Assembly: GCA_910576845.1 (NCBI GenBank)
Contig: CAJTJA010000062.1
Span: 1 to 13,792, forward strand
Source of the DNA: an uncultured Oscillibacter sp.
GTDB taxonomy: Bacteria > Bacillota > Clostridia > Oscillospirales > Oscillospiraceae
Direction of reading: 5' to 3'
DNA length: 13,792 nucleotides
The notes beneath the pieces are model-generated. The model saw nothing but the letters and a program-made list of their open reading frames with translations. It had not been told where the DNA came from and searched no databases. The position numbers and the translations under genes were made by a program. Shown here one piece after another: positions 5,522 through 13,788 of this stretch; the stretch's first letter is position 1; every line of letters starts with the position of its first letter.

Positions 5522-6358
5522 TCACTTCACTCGCAGAGAAGCCAGCACCTCCTCCATCATCCCCACATGCTGGAGCACGCTGTCCTGCCGGCGGATGGCG
5601 ATGCGGACATACAGCGCGTCAATCAGGGAGACCTGAGCCACCCGGGGAGAAATCAGCAGCTGGGGCGGCGTGTACAGCTCCAAACAGATGCTGGCCGCCT
5701 TTGCCATCGGCGTGCCAAGATAACCCGTAATGCCAATGGCGGCAGCCCCCGCCGCCCTTGCCGTTGTTAGTGCCCGCAAAATCTCGCTGGTCCGCCCAGT
5801 GTGGGACACCGCCACCACCACATCTTCCGGCGAGAGAAGGTTCGCCTTAATTTGCATTAAGTGGGAATCGCTGTACATCTCTGCGTTCATTCCAATGCGC
5901 ATCAGTCGGACGTAGAAATCCTCTGCGATACTGGCGGAGGCCCCGACGCCAATCAGCATAATCTTTTTCGCCATGCCGATCCGGCGGGCGGCCTCCTCCA
6001 CCTTTTGGAAGTCCAGCTGATCCACCGTGCGCTGGAGCGTCTGAATGTTGCTTTGGAAAACCTTCCGGGAAACCGCCTCCATAGAATCGGTCTCTTTAAG
6101 CTCTGTGAAGATCGGCTGCTCCGGCGACGCGGCGCTCACCAGCAGACTCCGCTTGAAATCACTGTAGCCGGTATAGCCCAGGCTCTTGGAAAATCGAATA
6201 ATACTCGATTCCGCCACGTCCAATCTGGCGGCCAGTTCTTGAACGCTCATAGTGGACACATCGTTTGCATGGTCTATAATATATTGAGCGATGGTTCTCT
6301 CTACACGATGAAAAGAGGGAAAACGCATCTCTAGCATCGCAATTGGATTTGGGGCCAT
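5522..6358 (-). CDS. MurR/RpiR family regulator with SIS sugar-phosphate-binding domain
   Basis: The start is ATG 6358, preceded by AAAGGAGG at 7 bases; the frame extends further to 6397 without a ribosome binding site. The 278-residue product has an N-terminal RpiR helix-turn-helix (SVQELAARLDVAESSIIRFS at about 38-57, followed by LGYTGYSDFKRSL). A C-terminal SIS domain spans about 130-235, with GVGASASIAEDF and the phosphosugar-binding loop SHTGRT at about 185-190. Known family members sense a sugar phosphate and control the adjacent catabolic genes. It is transcribed away from a GPH transporter gene across 208 bases holding a large dyad, so it most likely controls that transporter and the phosphoesterase. 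Confidence 0.93.
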   Translation of the reverse strand: MAPNPIAMLEMRFPSFHRVERTIAQYIIDHANDVSTMSVQELAARLDVAESSIIRFSKSLGYTGYSDFKRSLLVSAASPEQPIFTELKETDSMEAVSRKVFQSNIQTLQRTVDQLDFQKVEEAARRIGMAKKIMLIGVGASASIAEDFYVRLMRIGMNAEMYSDSHLMQIKANLLSPEDVVVAVSHTGRTSEILRALTTARAAGAAAIGITGYLGTPMAKAASICLELYTPPQLLISPRVAQVSLIDALYVRIAIRRQDSVLQHVGMMEEVLASLRVK

Positions 6359-6444
6359 CTCTTGGCCTCCTTTCTCCCTTCCGAAAAATCTTGACAAAAA
6401 TCTAATTTTATTGTACCGTAAGTGCGCTCAGGATGCAACCAATA

Positions 6445-6469
6445 TTTATTGTGAATAATGTTCAATAAA
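6445..6469. promoter_or_regulatory. 25-base dyad, likely RpiR operator
   Basis: TTTATTG (6445-6451) and CAATAAA (6463-6469) are perfect inverted arms around an 11-base core. A second dyad TGAA-n5-TTCA (6452-6464) is nested in it. It lies between the two divergent genes, about 30 bases upstream of the transporter's -35 box. The assignment to the RpiR-type regulator is by position. Confidence 0.5.
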
Positions 6470-6498
6470 GATTATTATTTTTTGTTCGTTATTAAATA

Positions 6499-6527
6499 TT
6501 GAATTTTATTTCTTTCTGCGCTATCAT
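6499..6527 (+). promoter_or_regulatory. Promoter of the transporter-phosphoesterase operon
   Basis: TTGAAT (6499-6504) is followed after 17 bases by TATCAT (6522-6527). This places the transcription start about 30 bases before the transporter start codon. Confidence 0.6.
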
Positions 6528-6566
6528 ATTTTTCGCAGGGTACCAATGCAACAAAGAGGCGAAAGG

Positions 6567-7964
6567 ATGGAATTCAGTATGTCATTCATGCAGTCCCGTT
6601 TTGAGGACACCGAATTTGCAAAGACCAAATTCCCGGAGCGCTTTTCCTATGGCCTGGGCGATGTGGCATGCAACGTTGTGTTTGCTTTAACCACCTCTCT
6701 GCTAATCTATTTCTACACCAATGTAGCCGGGGTTTCCGCCGTGATGGTAGGTTCCATTATGGCTGTCTCCCGCGTTTTCGACGGCATTTCCGACGTGCTG
6801 ATCGGCACGTTGGTGGACCGGACCCATTCCAGGCATGGCAAGTCCCGGGCCTGGATTCTCTGGATGATGATTCCCTACGGCGTCTCCGCAATCCTGCTGT
6901 TCTGCGTGCCCCCTGCCTCCGTCATGGTGAAAGCCGTTTACATCTTCGTCACCTATAACTTCTGCACCACCGTGGTCTATACTGCGCTGAACCTGCCCTA
7001 TGCCACACTGGCCACCCTGATGACCCGTGACACGGACGACCGGGCCATCATCAATCTGTTCCGCACCGGCATGTCCGCTCTGGGCAATATGATTATCACG
7101 GCCGTCACCTTCCCCCTGGTTACACTGCTGGGAGATACACAGATGGCATGGATTGAGGTTTCCGTGTTTTACGCGGTAATTTCCATCGCGATGCTGTTCA
7201 TCTGCTTCCGTAACTGCCACGAGCGGGTCCACATCGCCACCCAGAGCAAGAGCGGCGGCGACCTGCCCTTGCTGACCGGGCTGCGGCTTGTTGTGACTAA
7301 TAAATATTTCATCATGTTTTTCATGCTGGCACTGTTCCTGGCCCTGTATGAGGCCGTCACCGGTGCCTGTAACGCTTACTATGCCCAGTATGTGCTGGGC
7401 AACCGAGACTTCCTGGGGGCCCTGGGTTCCTTCGAGTCGATGCCCCAGATCATTACCGTCCTGGTCCTCGCTCCCTTTATTTTGAAGCTTGGCAAGCGCA
7501 ATGTGGCCCTGATCGGCTCGGCGATTGCGGTAATCGGCATGGTCACCATGCTCTTTGCCCCCACCAATCTTTACGTCGCTCTATTTGGCTGTGTCATGCG
7601 GGGCATCGGCAAGGGCTGCTTCCGGGGTGTGAAGTACTCCATGCTGGCAGACGTTATCGAGTACGGCTACTGGAAAACCGGCACCCGGGTGCAGGGTCTG
7701 ATCGTCTCTGCCACCACCGCCGGACAAAAGTTCGGCTCCGGCGCCACCGTAGCGGTGGTTGGTCTGCTGCTGGAAATGGCTGGCTTTGTGGGCGAGGACG
7801 TAATTCCTGCCTCCGCCTCTACCATGATCACCAATATTTATATCTGGGGTAACATTCTAGCCTGGGGGCTGATTGGAATCACCTTGATTTTCTACAAGTT
7901 GGATAAAATCTATCCCCAGATCATGCGGGACCTGAAAGAGCGGGAGTCCGCCCAGTCCAAATAA
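6567..7964 (+). CDS. GPH-family glycoside/hexuronide:cation symporter (MFS superfamily)
   Basis: The start is ATG 6567, with AGAGG 7 bases upstream; an upstream ATG at 6546 and a later ATG at 6579 are alternatives. The product has 465 residues and about twelve membrane segments, the usual GPH size. The signature after the second segment is clear: FDGISDVLIGTLVDRTHSRH then GKSRAW at about 71-96, including the Asp residues that in MelB take part in cation and sugar binding. LNLPYATLATLMTRDTDDRA is a second GPH signature. It probably imports a glycoside, glucuronide or related oligosaccharide with Na+ or H+. It lies in an operon with the phosphoesterase 77 bases downstream and opposite the RpiR regulator. 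Confidence 0.93.
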   Translation: MEFSMSFMQSRFEDTEFAKTKFPERFSYGLGDVACNVVFALTTSLLIYFYTNVAGVSAVMVGSIMAVSRVFDGISDVLIGTLVDRTHSRHGKSRAWILWMMIPYGVSAILLFCVPPASVMVKAVYIFVTYNFCTTVVYTALNLPYATLATLMTRDTDDRAIINLFRTGMSALGNMIITAVTFPLVTLLGDTQMAWIEVSVFYAVISIAMLFICFRNCHERVHIATQSKSGGDLPLLTGLRLVVTNKYFIMFFMLALFLALYEAVTGACNAYYAQYVLGNRDFLGALGSFESMPQIITVLVLAPFILKLGKRNVALIGSAIAVIGMVTMLFAPTNLYVALFGCVMRGIGKGCFRGVKYSMLADVIEYGYWKTGTRVQGLIVSATTAGQKFGSGATVAVVGLLLEMAGFVGEDVIPASASTMITNIYIWGNILAWGLIGITLIFYKLDKIYPQIMRDLKERESAQSK

Positions 7965-7983
7965 ACCTCTGACCTTCTCGGAA

Positions 7984-8014
7984 AACAGCAGCGGCAGCCC
8001 CTGCCGCTGCTGTT
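7984..8014. repeat. Intercistronic hairpin, 14-bp perfect stem
   Basis: AACAGCAGCGGCAG and its exact complement flank a 3-base CCC loop, starting 19 bases after the transporter stop. No T run follows (TTCCCCCTA), so read-through into the phosphoesterase is expected. It may protect the upstream mRNA or attenuate transcription so that transporter and enzyme are made in different amounts. Confidence 0.7.
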
Positions 8015-8041
8015 CCCCCTATTCAGAAAGGAGCATCCGCC

Positions 8042-10933
8042 ATGGAAGCATCCATTTCATTTCGCTGCGGGCCCTATCTCCTAGCTCCTGCGTGCGACAG
8101 CATGACTGTGGCCTGGGAGAGCAATTCTCACTGCCGCGCCTTTGTTTCCCTCGCCACAGGAGACGGCCCCTTCTGTCCGCCCATTGAAGTCCCCGCTGTG
8201 GCAGACACACCGGTTTTCCAGGGAGCGCAAATGGCTCTGTACCGATGGACGCTGGAGGGACTGGAGCCGGAGACGGACTATCGCTACCGGGTGGAACTGG
8301 AGGGCGGAGAACACCTTACGGCGGGTTTCCGCACCCTGCCCAAGAACCCGGAGCAGCTCCGTCTGATGACGCTGTCTGACTCCCACGCCTTTGCCACCCG
8401 GGAGAGCTTCAACCAGGCGGTCTGGACCCACAGGCCGTGCTTCATCCTCCACAGCGGCGACCTTGTGGAGGGCACCGGGGCCCAGGCGGAGCAGTTCGCT
8501 TACTTCCTGAAAGGACAGGATGAACAAGATTTCATCCACTGGTTTCCCGTTCTCTACGCCGAAGGCAACCATGATCAGGGCGGCCCCTATTTTGATGCCT
8601 ATATCTACGCAGTCCAAGACAGCCGCTATGGCGCAGAGGTCCGGGGAGATTGCTCCATGGACTGTGGCGGGCTGCACATTACGTTGATGAACAGCGGTCC
8701 CTGGGGCCTGGGGGAGATGAACGCCGAGACCGCCGGAAAGCCCGCCGACGCCAGCACCCTCCGGGAAATTGCGGCGGCGAAGGCTTGGCTGCGGAAAGAT
8801 CTGTCGGGAGAGTGGGCGAAGCAGTCCATATTCCGTCTCCTGGTTCTGCACCATCCCTACTCCGACGCTTATACTGCCCGGCATATCCCGGCCATCGCAG
8901 AGCCTGGGCGGGTGGACCTGCTGCTTGCGGGTCATACCCACAGCTACGCCCGCTATGTCTCCGCCGATCCGTCGGTGGGAGCCGGCACAGTTTATATCAC
9001 CCAGCAGGATGCCCGCATGTACAATGCCCGGGGAGATTACTGTCTGCTGGACATAGACTTTCAGAAAAAACTTATGACTCTCTCCAGCATTGGTAAAACA
9101 AGTGCTTTGGACCCGGCGGCCCCGACAGCGGTGACGCAGATTGCCGCAGAGAAGCAGCAGCTTGTCTATGACCAAGTAGAAGTCGGCCCGGAAACGGTGC
9201 TCTGCGGAGACGCGGTAACTGTCCGGGCACGGATAACCAACCAGGGTTGCGGCTTGGCGGCGGCGGTGATTCCCGTGCTGGACAACGGGGAAATCCGGTA
9301 CTTATATCAATTCCATGGCGAGACCGTCCTGCTGGAACCGGGGGAGTCGGTTTCCTTGGAGGCCCCCCTGCCAATGGAACAGACGCTGGGACGGCATACA
9401 CTGCGGATCGGAGACCATACATTCTTTGTGGAGGTGCAATTCCGTCCCGTCTGCTTTGTTTACACCCTGCCGGATGTCCGTGTGGGAGACGGTACGGCGG
9501 CGGGACTCTCCGGCAGCCGGATCAACGTCCAGGCCCGGATCCGCAACATCGGCAGCGAAGCAGGAACTCAGGATGCAGTATTCCGAATCGACGGAGAATA
9601 TGCGGAATCTCAGAGCCTGACACTGGATGCAGGTGCATCCGGCGAAGTCCATTTTTCCCATGTGTTTGACCGGGCAGGTTCCTACCAAATCACGGTGGGA
9701 AGCAGCGATCCCCGGACGGTCTGTATCGAGGGCGGCATCCAGGGGATGCCCATTATTCGGGACCGTTCCGGTCAGGGGCATAACGCAGTGGTCCACGGTG
9801 CGCCTCGCAGAGGCTTCGACGAGCAAGGACGGCGGACGCTGATCCTGGACGGCTATCAAGACTACTTAGAAATTGCAGATGACTGGAAGCTCCACAGCAG
9901 TGGTGCGCTGACCGGTATGGTATGGGCAAAGCTGCCGGGGAAGGGCACCACCCGTCCAGGGGTAGCGGAGCTCACAGCTCCCTATACTGACGGGAAGGGA
10001 ATCATAGCCGATCACAATCCCCTGCTGACCAAAGGCGTGGGCCTGGGCTGGGGCACCTCCTATCAGTTTCGGATGGCGGTACGGGACAACGGCAAAGTGA
10101 CCTACGGCGTCTGCTTCGACGATGACAACGGGGAATTTGGCTGGAACGACAGCGACCATCCGGATGCTGGAATCCGGAAGGACCAATGGGTCCAATACAC
10201 CAGCGCCTTTGACATGGAAACCGGAGGAGACTCCTATGAAAACGGGTTCCACAGCGCCCATGTAGACCCGCCGGTTTTTGACGCTCCGGTGAAAAACTGG
10301 AAGGGCACTCCCCTTCGGGTGGGCCTGGGCTTCAAAAACAAGATTCACAACCGCCGGGGACGGGGTACTTATCACACCATGCTGCCGGGAGAAATTTCCC
10401 AAGTCCGCTTCTACCTCCGCAAGCTGACAGAGGAAGAAAACGCCCGCCTTCTGAAAACGCCGGAGGCGGAGGACAGCCAGGACCTGCAGGTACACCTGCG
10501 ATTTGAGAACGAGGATCTGAAGCTGTATGGTACCCACACGACGGAGTGGGTACGCTGTGGGAGCGCTCCGGAGTGCCTGCGCTACCAGGCAGAGATTCCG
10601 AAGGGCGCTCAGGCGGCAGTATGGGTCCAGTACTCACAGGACGGCAAGTCTGTCTGTCGGGAGCATTGCACGGCGCTGGCGGACGGAACACACACGCTGG
10701 AACTGGAGGCGGTCGGAGCCTGCTGGGTGCGGCTTTGCACAGAGTTTCAGTCGGCTCTGGAGGAGACATTCAGCGCCGTGCCGGTACTGCGCGAGTATGT
10801 GCTGGAGGCCGGGCGGGAATTCCGTTGGAACACTCTGGAGAGCTGGCGGCAGGGAACCTTCTCAGGCGCCGTGGGCCATCAGGACAGCGATGTTTACCGG
10901 GACCACGGGGAGGATATGATGGAAAATATCTGA
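8042..10933 (+). CDS. Calcineurin-like metallophosphoesterase with Fn3-like, CARDB-like and LamG-like domains (963 aa)
   Basis: ATG 8042 follows AAAGGAG at 8 bases. Residues about 8-97 resemble the Fn3-like N-domain of purple acid phosphatases. Residues about 105-345 form the catalytic domain with the full metal-ligand set: D113-x-H115, GD140, GNH177D, H270-H271 and GH298TH300. Residues about 370-560 look like two CARDB-type beta-sandwiches. Residues about 570-805 form a LamG/concanavalin-like domain (SGQGHNAVVHGAP, YQDYLEIADDWKL, QVRFYLRKLTEEENARL). The C-terminal 150 residues are another beta-rich part. No signal peptide or anchor is present, which is odd for this plan, so it probably acts in the cytoplasm on a phosphorylated compound imported by the adjacent GPH transporter. 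The stop lies at a homology break (about 10934), so the C-terminus may be clipped. Confidence 0.88.
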   Translation: MEASISFRCGPYLLAPACDSMTVAWESNSHCRAFVSLATGDGPFCPPIEVPAVADTPVFQGAQMALYRWTLEGLEPETDYRYRVELEGGEHLTAGFRTLPKNPEQLRLMTLSDSHAFATRESFNQAVWTHRPCFILHSGDLVEGTGAQAEQFAYFLKGQDEQDFIHWFPVLYAEGNHDQGGPYFDAYIYAVQDSRYGAEVRGDCSMDCGGLHITLMNSGPWGLGEMNAETAGKPADASTLREIAAAKAWLRKDLSGEWAKQSIFRLLVLHHPYSDAYTARHIPAIAEPGRVDLLLAGHTHSYARYVSADPSVGAGTVYITQQDARMYNARGDYCLLDIDFQKKLMTLSSIGKTSALDPAAPTAVTQIAAEKQQLVYDQVEVGPETVLCGDAVTVRARITNQGCGLAAAVIPVLDNGEIRYLYQFHGETVLLEPGESVSLEAPLPMEQTLGRHTLRIGDHTFFVEVQFRPVCFVYTLPDVRVGDGTAAGLSGSRINVQARIRNIGSEAGTQDAVFRIDGEYAESQSLTLDAGASGEVHFSHVFDRAGSYQITVGSSDPRTVCIEGGIQGMPIIRDRSGQGHNAVVHGAPRRGFDEQGRRTLILDGYQDYLEIADDWKLHSSGALTGMVWAKLPGKGTTRPGVAELTAPYTDGKGIIADHNPLLTKGVGLGWGTSYQFRMAVRDNGKVTYGVCFDDDNGEFGWNDSDHPDAGIRKDQWVQYTSAFDMETGGDSYENGFHSAHVDPPVFDAPVKNWKGTPLRVGLGFKNKIHNRRGRGTYHTMLPGEISQVRFYLRKLTEEENARLLKTPEAEDSQDLQVHLRFENEDLKLYGTHTTEWVRCGSAPECLRYQAEIPKGAQAAVWVQYSQDGKSVCREHCTALADGTHTLELEAVGACWVRLCTEFQSALEETFSAVPVLREYVLEAGREFRWNTLESWRQGTFSGAVGHQDSDVYRDHGEDMMENI

Positions 10934-10934
10934 G

Positions 10935-11735
10935 CAGGTGTAAGGTTCTCGTGTAGCCGTCCTCGGTGGTGGCCTCGACCTCGGCGTCCAGGGTCTGGAG
11001 AATTTTCTCCACGTTATCGGTATCGCTAGGGAGCGTGACCGTCTGGACATGGAGCTTGGTGTCCACGCCCACCACCTCCTTCCATGTCATATCCAGCAGG
11101 TAATCCACCGCCTCCAGGAAGCGCATCCCGCAGAACTTCTGAAGAAACGAGATGGCGTCGCCGCCCTGCCGGGTGGAGCAGCGCTTCCATCCGACGAGGT
11201 CCCGGATACGGACGCTGTCCATCTCCGCTGTAGTGTAGTAGCTGCCAATCCGCTTCAAAGTGTAGCCCAGCGAGGACAGCAGATCCAGCAGCTCCGTGTG
11301 CTTGGCGATGTCCAGCTTCGTTTCCATGAAACCAGAGATTGCATTTGTACTCAAATTCTCACTTTTCCCTGTTATCTGTCCGGTTGGTTCTTCTGCTTGA
11401 AAAAACGGCCCTGCCTGAAGGCCGTTTGCCGTGCGGGCGGGCTTTATCTCCCGTTCATCCAACAGCTTCTCCCCTAGCGGATTTATTTTGACTGTGACGC
11501 TTCCGCTGTCCGCGTTTAAGTTGATATGAGCGGCAATAATGGGACTGTCCGGCATCAGCTGGGTCAGCTTCTCTTCCATGGAGGATTCCGGGCCACAGAC
11601 AGCCTTATTGGCAGCTGCATGGCCAGGCTTCATATTGTAGTTGATATTCTGTATGGCCTCTGTTACCGTGCCGCCTGTGATTTTGGTGCAAGCTGCTGCC
11701 TGTTCCAGCATCCTGAGAGTTGAACTGCCCAAAGT
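10935..11735 (-). pseudogene. Decayed ICE/plasmid gene with a DUF3991-like primase segment
   Basis: The minus strand is open as one frame but shows patchwork. It contains GGTVTEAIQNINYNMKPGHA, then SSMEEKLTQLMPDSPIIAAH, then a segment KHTELLDLLSSLGYTLKRIG followed by SVRIRDLVGWKRCS, GGDAISFLQ and FLEAVDYLLDMTW. The last part resembles the DUF3991/CHC2-like N-terminal region of toprim/primase-type proteins of Clostridia conjugative elements. After that, KLHVQTVTLPSDTDNVEKIL and TTEDGYTRTL follow, and the frame then runs senselessly into the antisense of the phosphoesterase gene. The 5' end is frameshifted relative to the preceding relic near 11735. There is no credible start or ribosome binding site, so it is a remnant. 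Confidence 0.5.
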
Positions 11736-12187
11736 GGAGTGTGTAGGGCCGTGTTTTACACCCGTTCTCATGCACAGAGCAGAGCGCTAGGGAGCTGATT
11801 TTGTCAGGGGCTTCCTGGGTGGTAAAACCTACGAAATAGTCCCAGGCATCCTCCTCGATCTCCTGCACCGGCGTATTTGTCTGCAAATAAATTGCCGCGC
11901 CTATCATCTCCCACGGCAGCATCCCCTCATTCGCAATTCCGCTCAGGTCGTACACACCTTGTAATGTATCCGGGTTAAAGTGGCGGGAAATGAAGAAAAA
12001 CGCATTCTACATGTCCTCTTTCACTTGGAGCCAGAGGCTGTTGCCAAAGTCCAGCAGATTTCTGTTGGCTTCTTTGCTGGGGGGTGAGCGTGTTCACGTG
12101 AACGATAAATTCCTGGCTGCTCATCTCATAGGTTTCCTTTGAGGGACTTTTAGAGGACGAAGCGAAGCCGTCCGCATGCTGTTTCAT
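11735..12187 (-). pseudogene. Frameshifted, amber-interrupted hypothetical protein of a mobile-element relic
   Basis: ATG 12187 follows AAGGAGG. The frame reads MKQHADGFASSSKSPSKETY and reaches VHVNTLT, where a run of six G on the plus strand (12079-12084) shifts it. With one base fewer it continues PSKEANRNLLDFGNSLWLQV-KEDM, meets TAG at 12009-12007, then continues NAFFFISRHFNPDTLQGVYD, SGIANEGMLPWEMIGAAIYL, DAWDYFVGFTTQEAPDKISS and KTRPYTLHFG until about 11735. With only one frameshift and one nonsense codon, decay looks recent. No family is recognised; the start of the adjacent DUF3991-like relic suggests an element of the conjugative type. Confidence 0.5.
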
Positions 12188-12212
12188 AATGTTGATTTCC
12201 TCCTTCTGAAAT

Positions 12213-12260
12213 GCAGAAGAGGCGGAGCATCCCAAGTCAGGGATGCTCCATCTCTTTTGC
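12213..12260. repeat. Long imperfect hairpin (9 + 10 bp stem)
   Basis: GGAGCATCCC (12224-12233) and GGGATGCTCC (12240-12249) pair perfectly around AAGTCA. Beyond a 2-base mismatch, GCAGAAGAG (12213-12221) pairs with CTCTTTTGC (12252-12260) with one G-T wobble. It lies between the MATE stop and the ribosome binding site of the relic gene. In minus orientation no T run follows, so it is a leader hairpin or a weak terminator for MATE. Confidence 0.65.
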
Positions 12261-12363
12261 TGTTATCTGTAGACAGGCTTGCTCCAGCCCTTCACTAAAG
12301 GCTTATCTGGAACATTTGGTTTATAGATTTTGTCTTATCCGGCTTAGGCTGGCTATGCGTTGA

Positions 12364-13701
12364 TTAACGGCGGGGTGACTTTACATCGATCACATACATC
12401 AGTATGCAAATGATTGCCAAAGCTGTTTCAACGACTGGCTGTGCCGCAATGACGCCGTTCAATTTCCAGAAATGGTTTAGAATCATGACGCCCGGAATAA
12501 ACAGCACCGCATTTCTCAGAAGTGTAATGGTCAGCGATTTTATCGCCTTACCCAGCGCTTGGAAATAGCTGGTCATCATATTGATAATCCCAAGCATCGG
12601 AGCCGACAGGCACAGGATTTTCAAAAAGTACCCCGTTTGCTCAATTAAGACAGAATCTTCCAGGAATATGGAGGCAAGCGGTTTTCCAAACAGTACAAAG
12701 ACAGCGGTAAACATCCCACCCATGAGAATGCCATATAGTGTTGTCAGTTTCACAATATCGGACATTCGCCTGTTCTCATTTCCTCCATAGCAATAGCCCA
12801 CCAAAGGAGCAACGCCCTGGGATAATCCTACTGACAGCAAAATGGGAATCATATCGAGTTTATAAGCAATCCCATAAGAGGCCACCGCGTCAGACCCATA
12901 AATACCGATATAGTTGTTCAGCACAATGTTGGATACGCTCATAAGCACCGTAATGAGCGCGCCCGGGATGCCGATGCTGACTACATTACGGACCATAGCG
13001 CCATTCAGAGAAAACCGTTTCGGTGTCAACGGCACCAGCTGATTGCCCTTGCGGCCTTCGTAAATCATGCAGAACATGTAGTAAATCGTCGCACATGCAA
13101 ATCCTAACGATGTGGCAAGCGCGGCGCCCGCTGTTCCCCACCGAAAGATTGCGATGAAAACATAATCCAGCACCATGTTGATTGCGTTTCCAAGTACCAA
13201 TCCAATTGTGCCTTCCTTAATCAGGCCCACCGAGCGGAACAAGTGAACAAATCCATTTGCCATCATGATAAAGGGAGCGCCGAGGAAAATCCATTTCAAA
13301 TAATCGCAGGTATAAGCAATATTATCTGCGTCTGCGCCGGAGATTTTTGCCAGTGGCTGTAAAAATGCCAGCCCCAAAGCCAGGACAGCAATGCCCGCAA
13401 TGGCCATGGCATATACGCAAAAATTCATGGTCGTGCCGGATTCCTCTTTCTTTTCTTCCCCCAATAATCTGGTAATTACGCTGCTGCCGCCCATCCCAAA
13501 AACACAGGCAATCGACATGATGATAAGCAATATAGGGGCGCACAGTGTCACAGCGGCGATCATTGCGGGTTCTCTGGTCAAAGAGACAAAAAATGTGTCG
13601 GCAAGATTATAAATCAGTGTGGTAAGCTGTCCCAGCATAGCGGGCAGTCCAACCCGCATAATTGCTTTGGAACTGTTCTTTTCTTCAAAAACGGATGGCA
13701 T
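12364..13701 (-). CDS. MATE family multidrug efflux transporter
   Basis: The product has 445 residues and about twelve membrane segments, the normal length for the family. The N-terminus has AIMRVGLPAMLGQLTTLIYN then LADTFFVS, the usual MATE opening, followed by FGMGGSSVITRLLGEEKKEE. The second half repeats the fold with VVSIGIPGALITVLMSVSN and QGVAPLVGYCYGGNENRRM. It is of the MepA/NorM-like type, which exports cationic drugs and dyes using Na+ or H+. ATG 13701 follows GGGAGGAAAG. The gene faces a plus-strand gene that begins at the right edge; the shared intergenic region holds a perfect 22-base palindrome, so both are probably under one local repressor. Confidence 0.93.
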   Translation of the reverse strand: MPSVFEEKNSSKAIMRVGLPAMLGQLTTLIYNLADTFFVSLTREPAMIAAVTLCAPILLIIMSIACVFGMGGSSVITRLLGEEKKEESGTTMNFCVYAMAIAGIAVLALGLAFLQPLAKISGADADNIAYTCDYLKWIFLGAPFIMMANGFVHLFRSVGLIKEGTIGLVLGNAINMVLDYVFIAIFRWGTAGAALATSLGFACATIYYMFCMIYEGRKGNQLVPLTPKRFSLNGAMVRNVVSIGIPGALITVLMSVSNIVLNNYIGIYGSDAVASYGIAYKLDMIPILLSVGLSQGVAPLVGYCYGGNENRRMSDIVKLTTLYGILMGGMFTAVFVLFGKPLASIFLEDSVLIEQTGYFLKILCLSAPMLGIINMMTSYFQALGKAIKSLTITLLRNAVLFIPGVMILNHFWKLNGVIAAQPVVETALAIICILMYVIDVKSPRR

Positions 13702-13718
13702 ACGTTAACTTTCCTCCC

Positions 13719-13747
13719 TTGAAATTTCTTTTACGATACCGTATAAT
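13719..13747 (+). promoter_or_regulatory. Promoter of the gene starting at the right edge
   Basis: TTGAAA (13719-13724) is followed after 17 bases by a perfect TATAAT (13742-13747). The palindrome at 13757-13778 covers the expected transcription start, a repressing position. Confidence 0.75.
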
Positions 13748-13756
13748 CCATTCAAA

Positions 13757-13778
13757 AAACAAGACATATGTCTTGTTT
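13757..13778. promoter_or_regulatory. Perfect 22-base palindromic operator
   Basis: The left arm AAACAAGACAT (13757-13767) is followed directly by its exact complement (13768-13778). Its core AAGACATATGTCTT is typical of TetR- or MarR-type dimer sites. It lies between the divergent MATE gene and the edge gene and abuts the GGAGG of the latter. Confidence 0.75.
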
Positions 13779-13788
13779 GGAGGATTTT

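Noticed and set aside
5497..5530. AT-rich inverted repeat after the RpiR gene as a terminator
   Set aside because: The stem is only about 6 A-T pairs with a 2-base loop and has no GC content, too weak to call.
8081..9175. A 364-codon minus-strand open frame
   Set aside because: It is antisense to the phosphoesterase catalytic domain, which has clear metal motifs; the frame arises from GC-rich codon use and has no ribosome binding site or recognisable domain.
9866..10537. A 223-codon minus-strand open frame
   Set aside because: It is antisense to the LamG-like part of the phosphoesterase, without a ribosome binding site or family resemblance.
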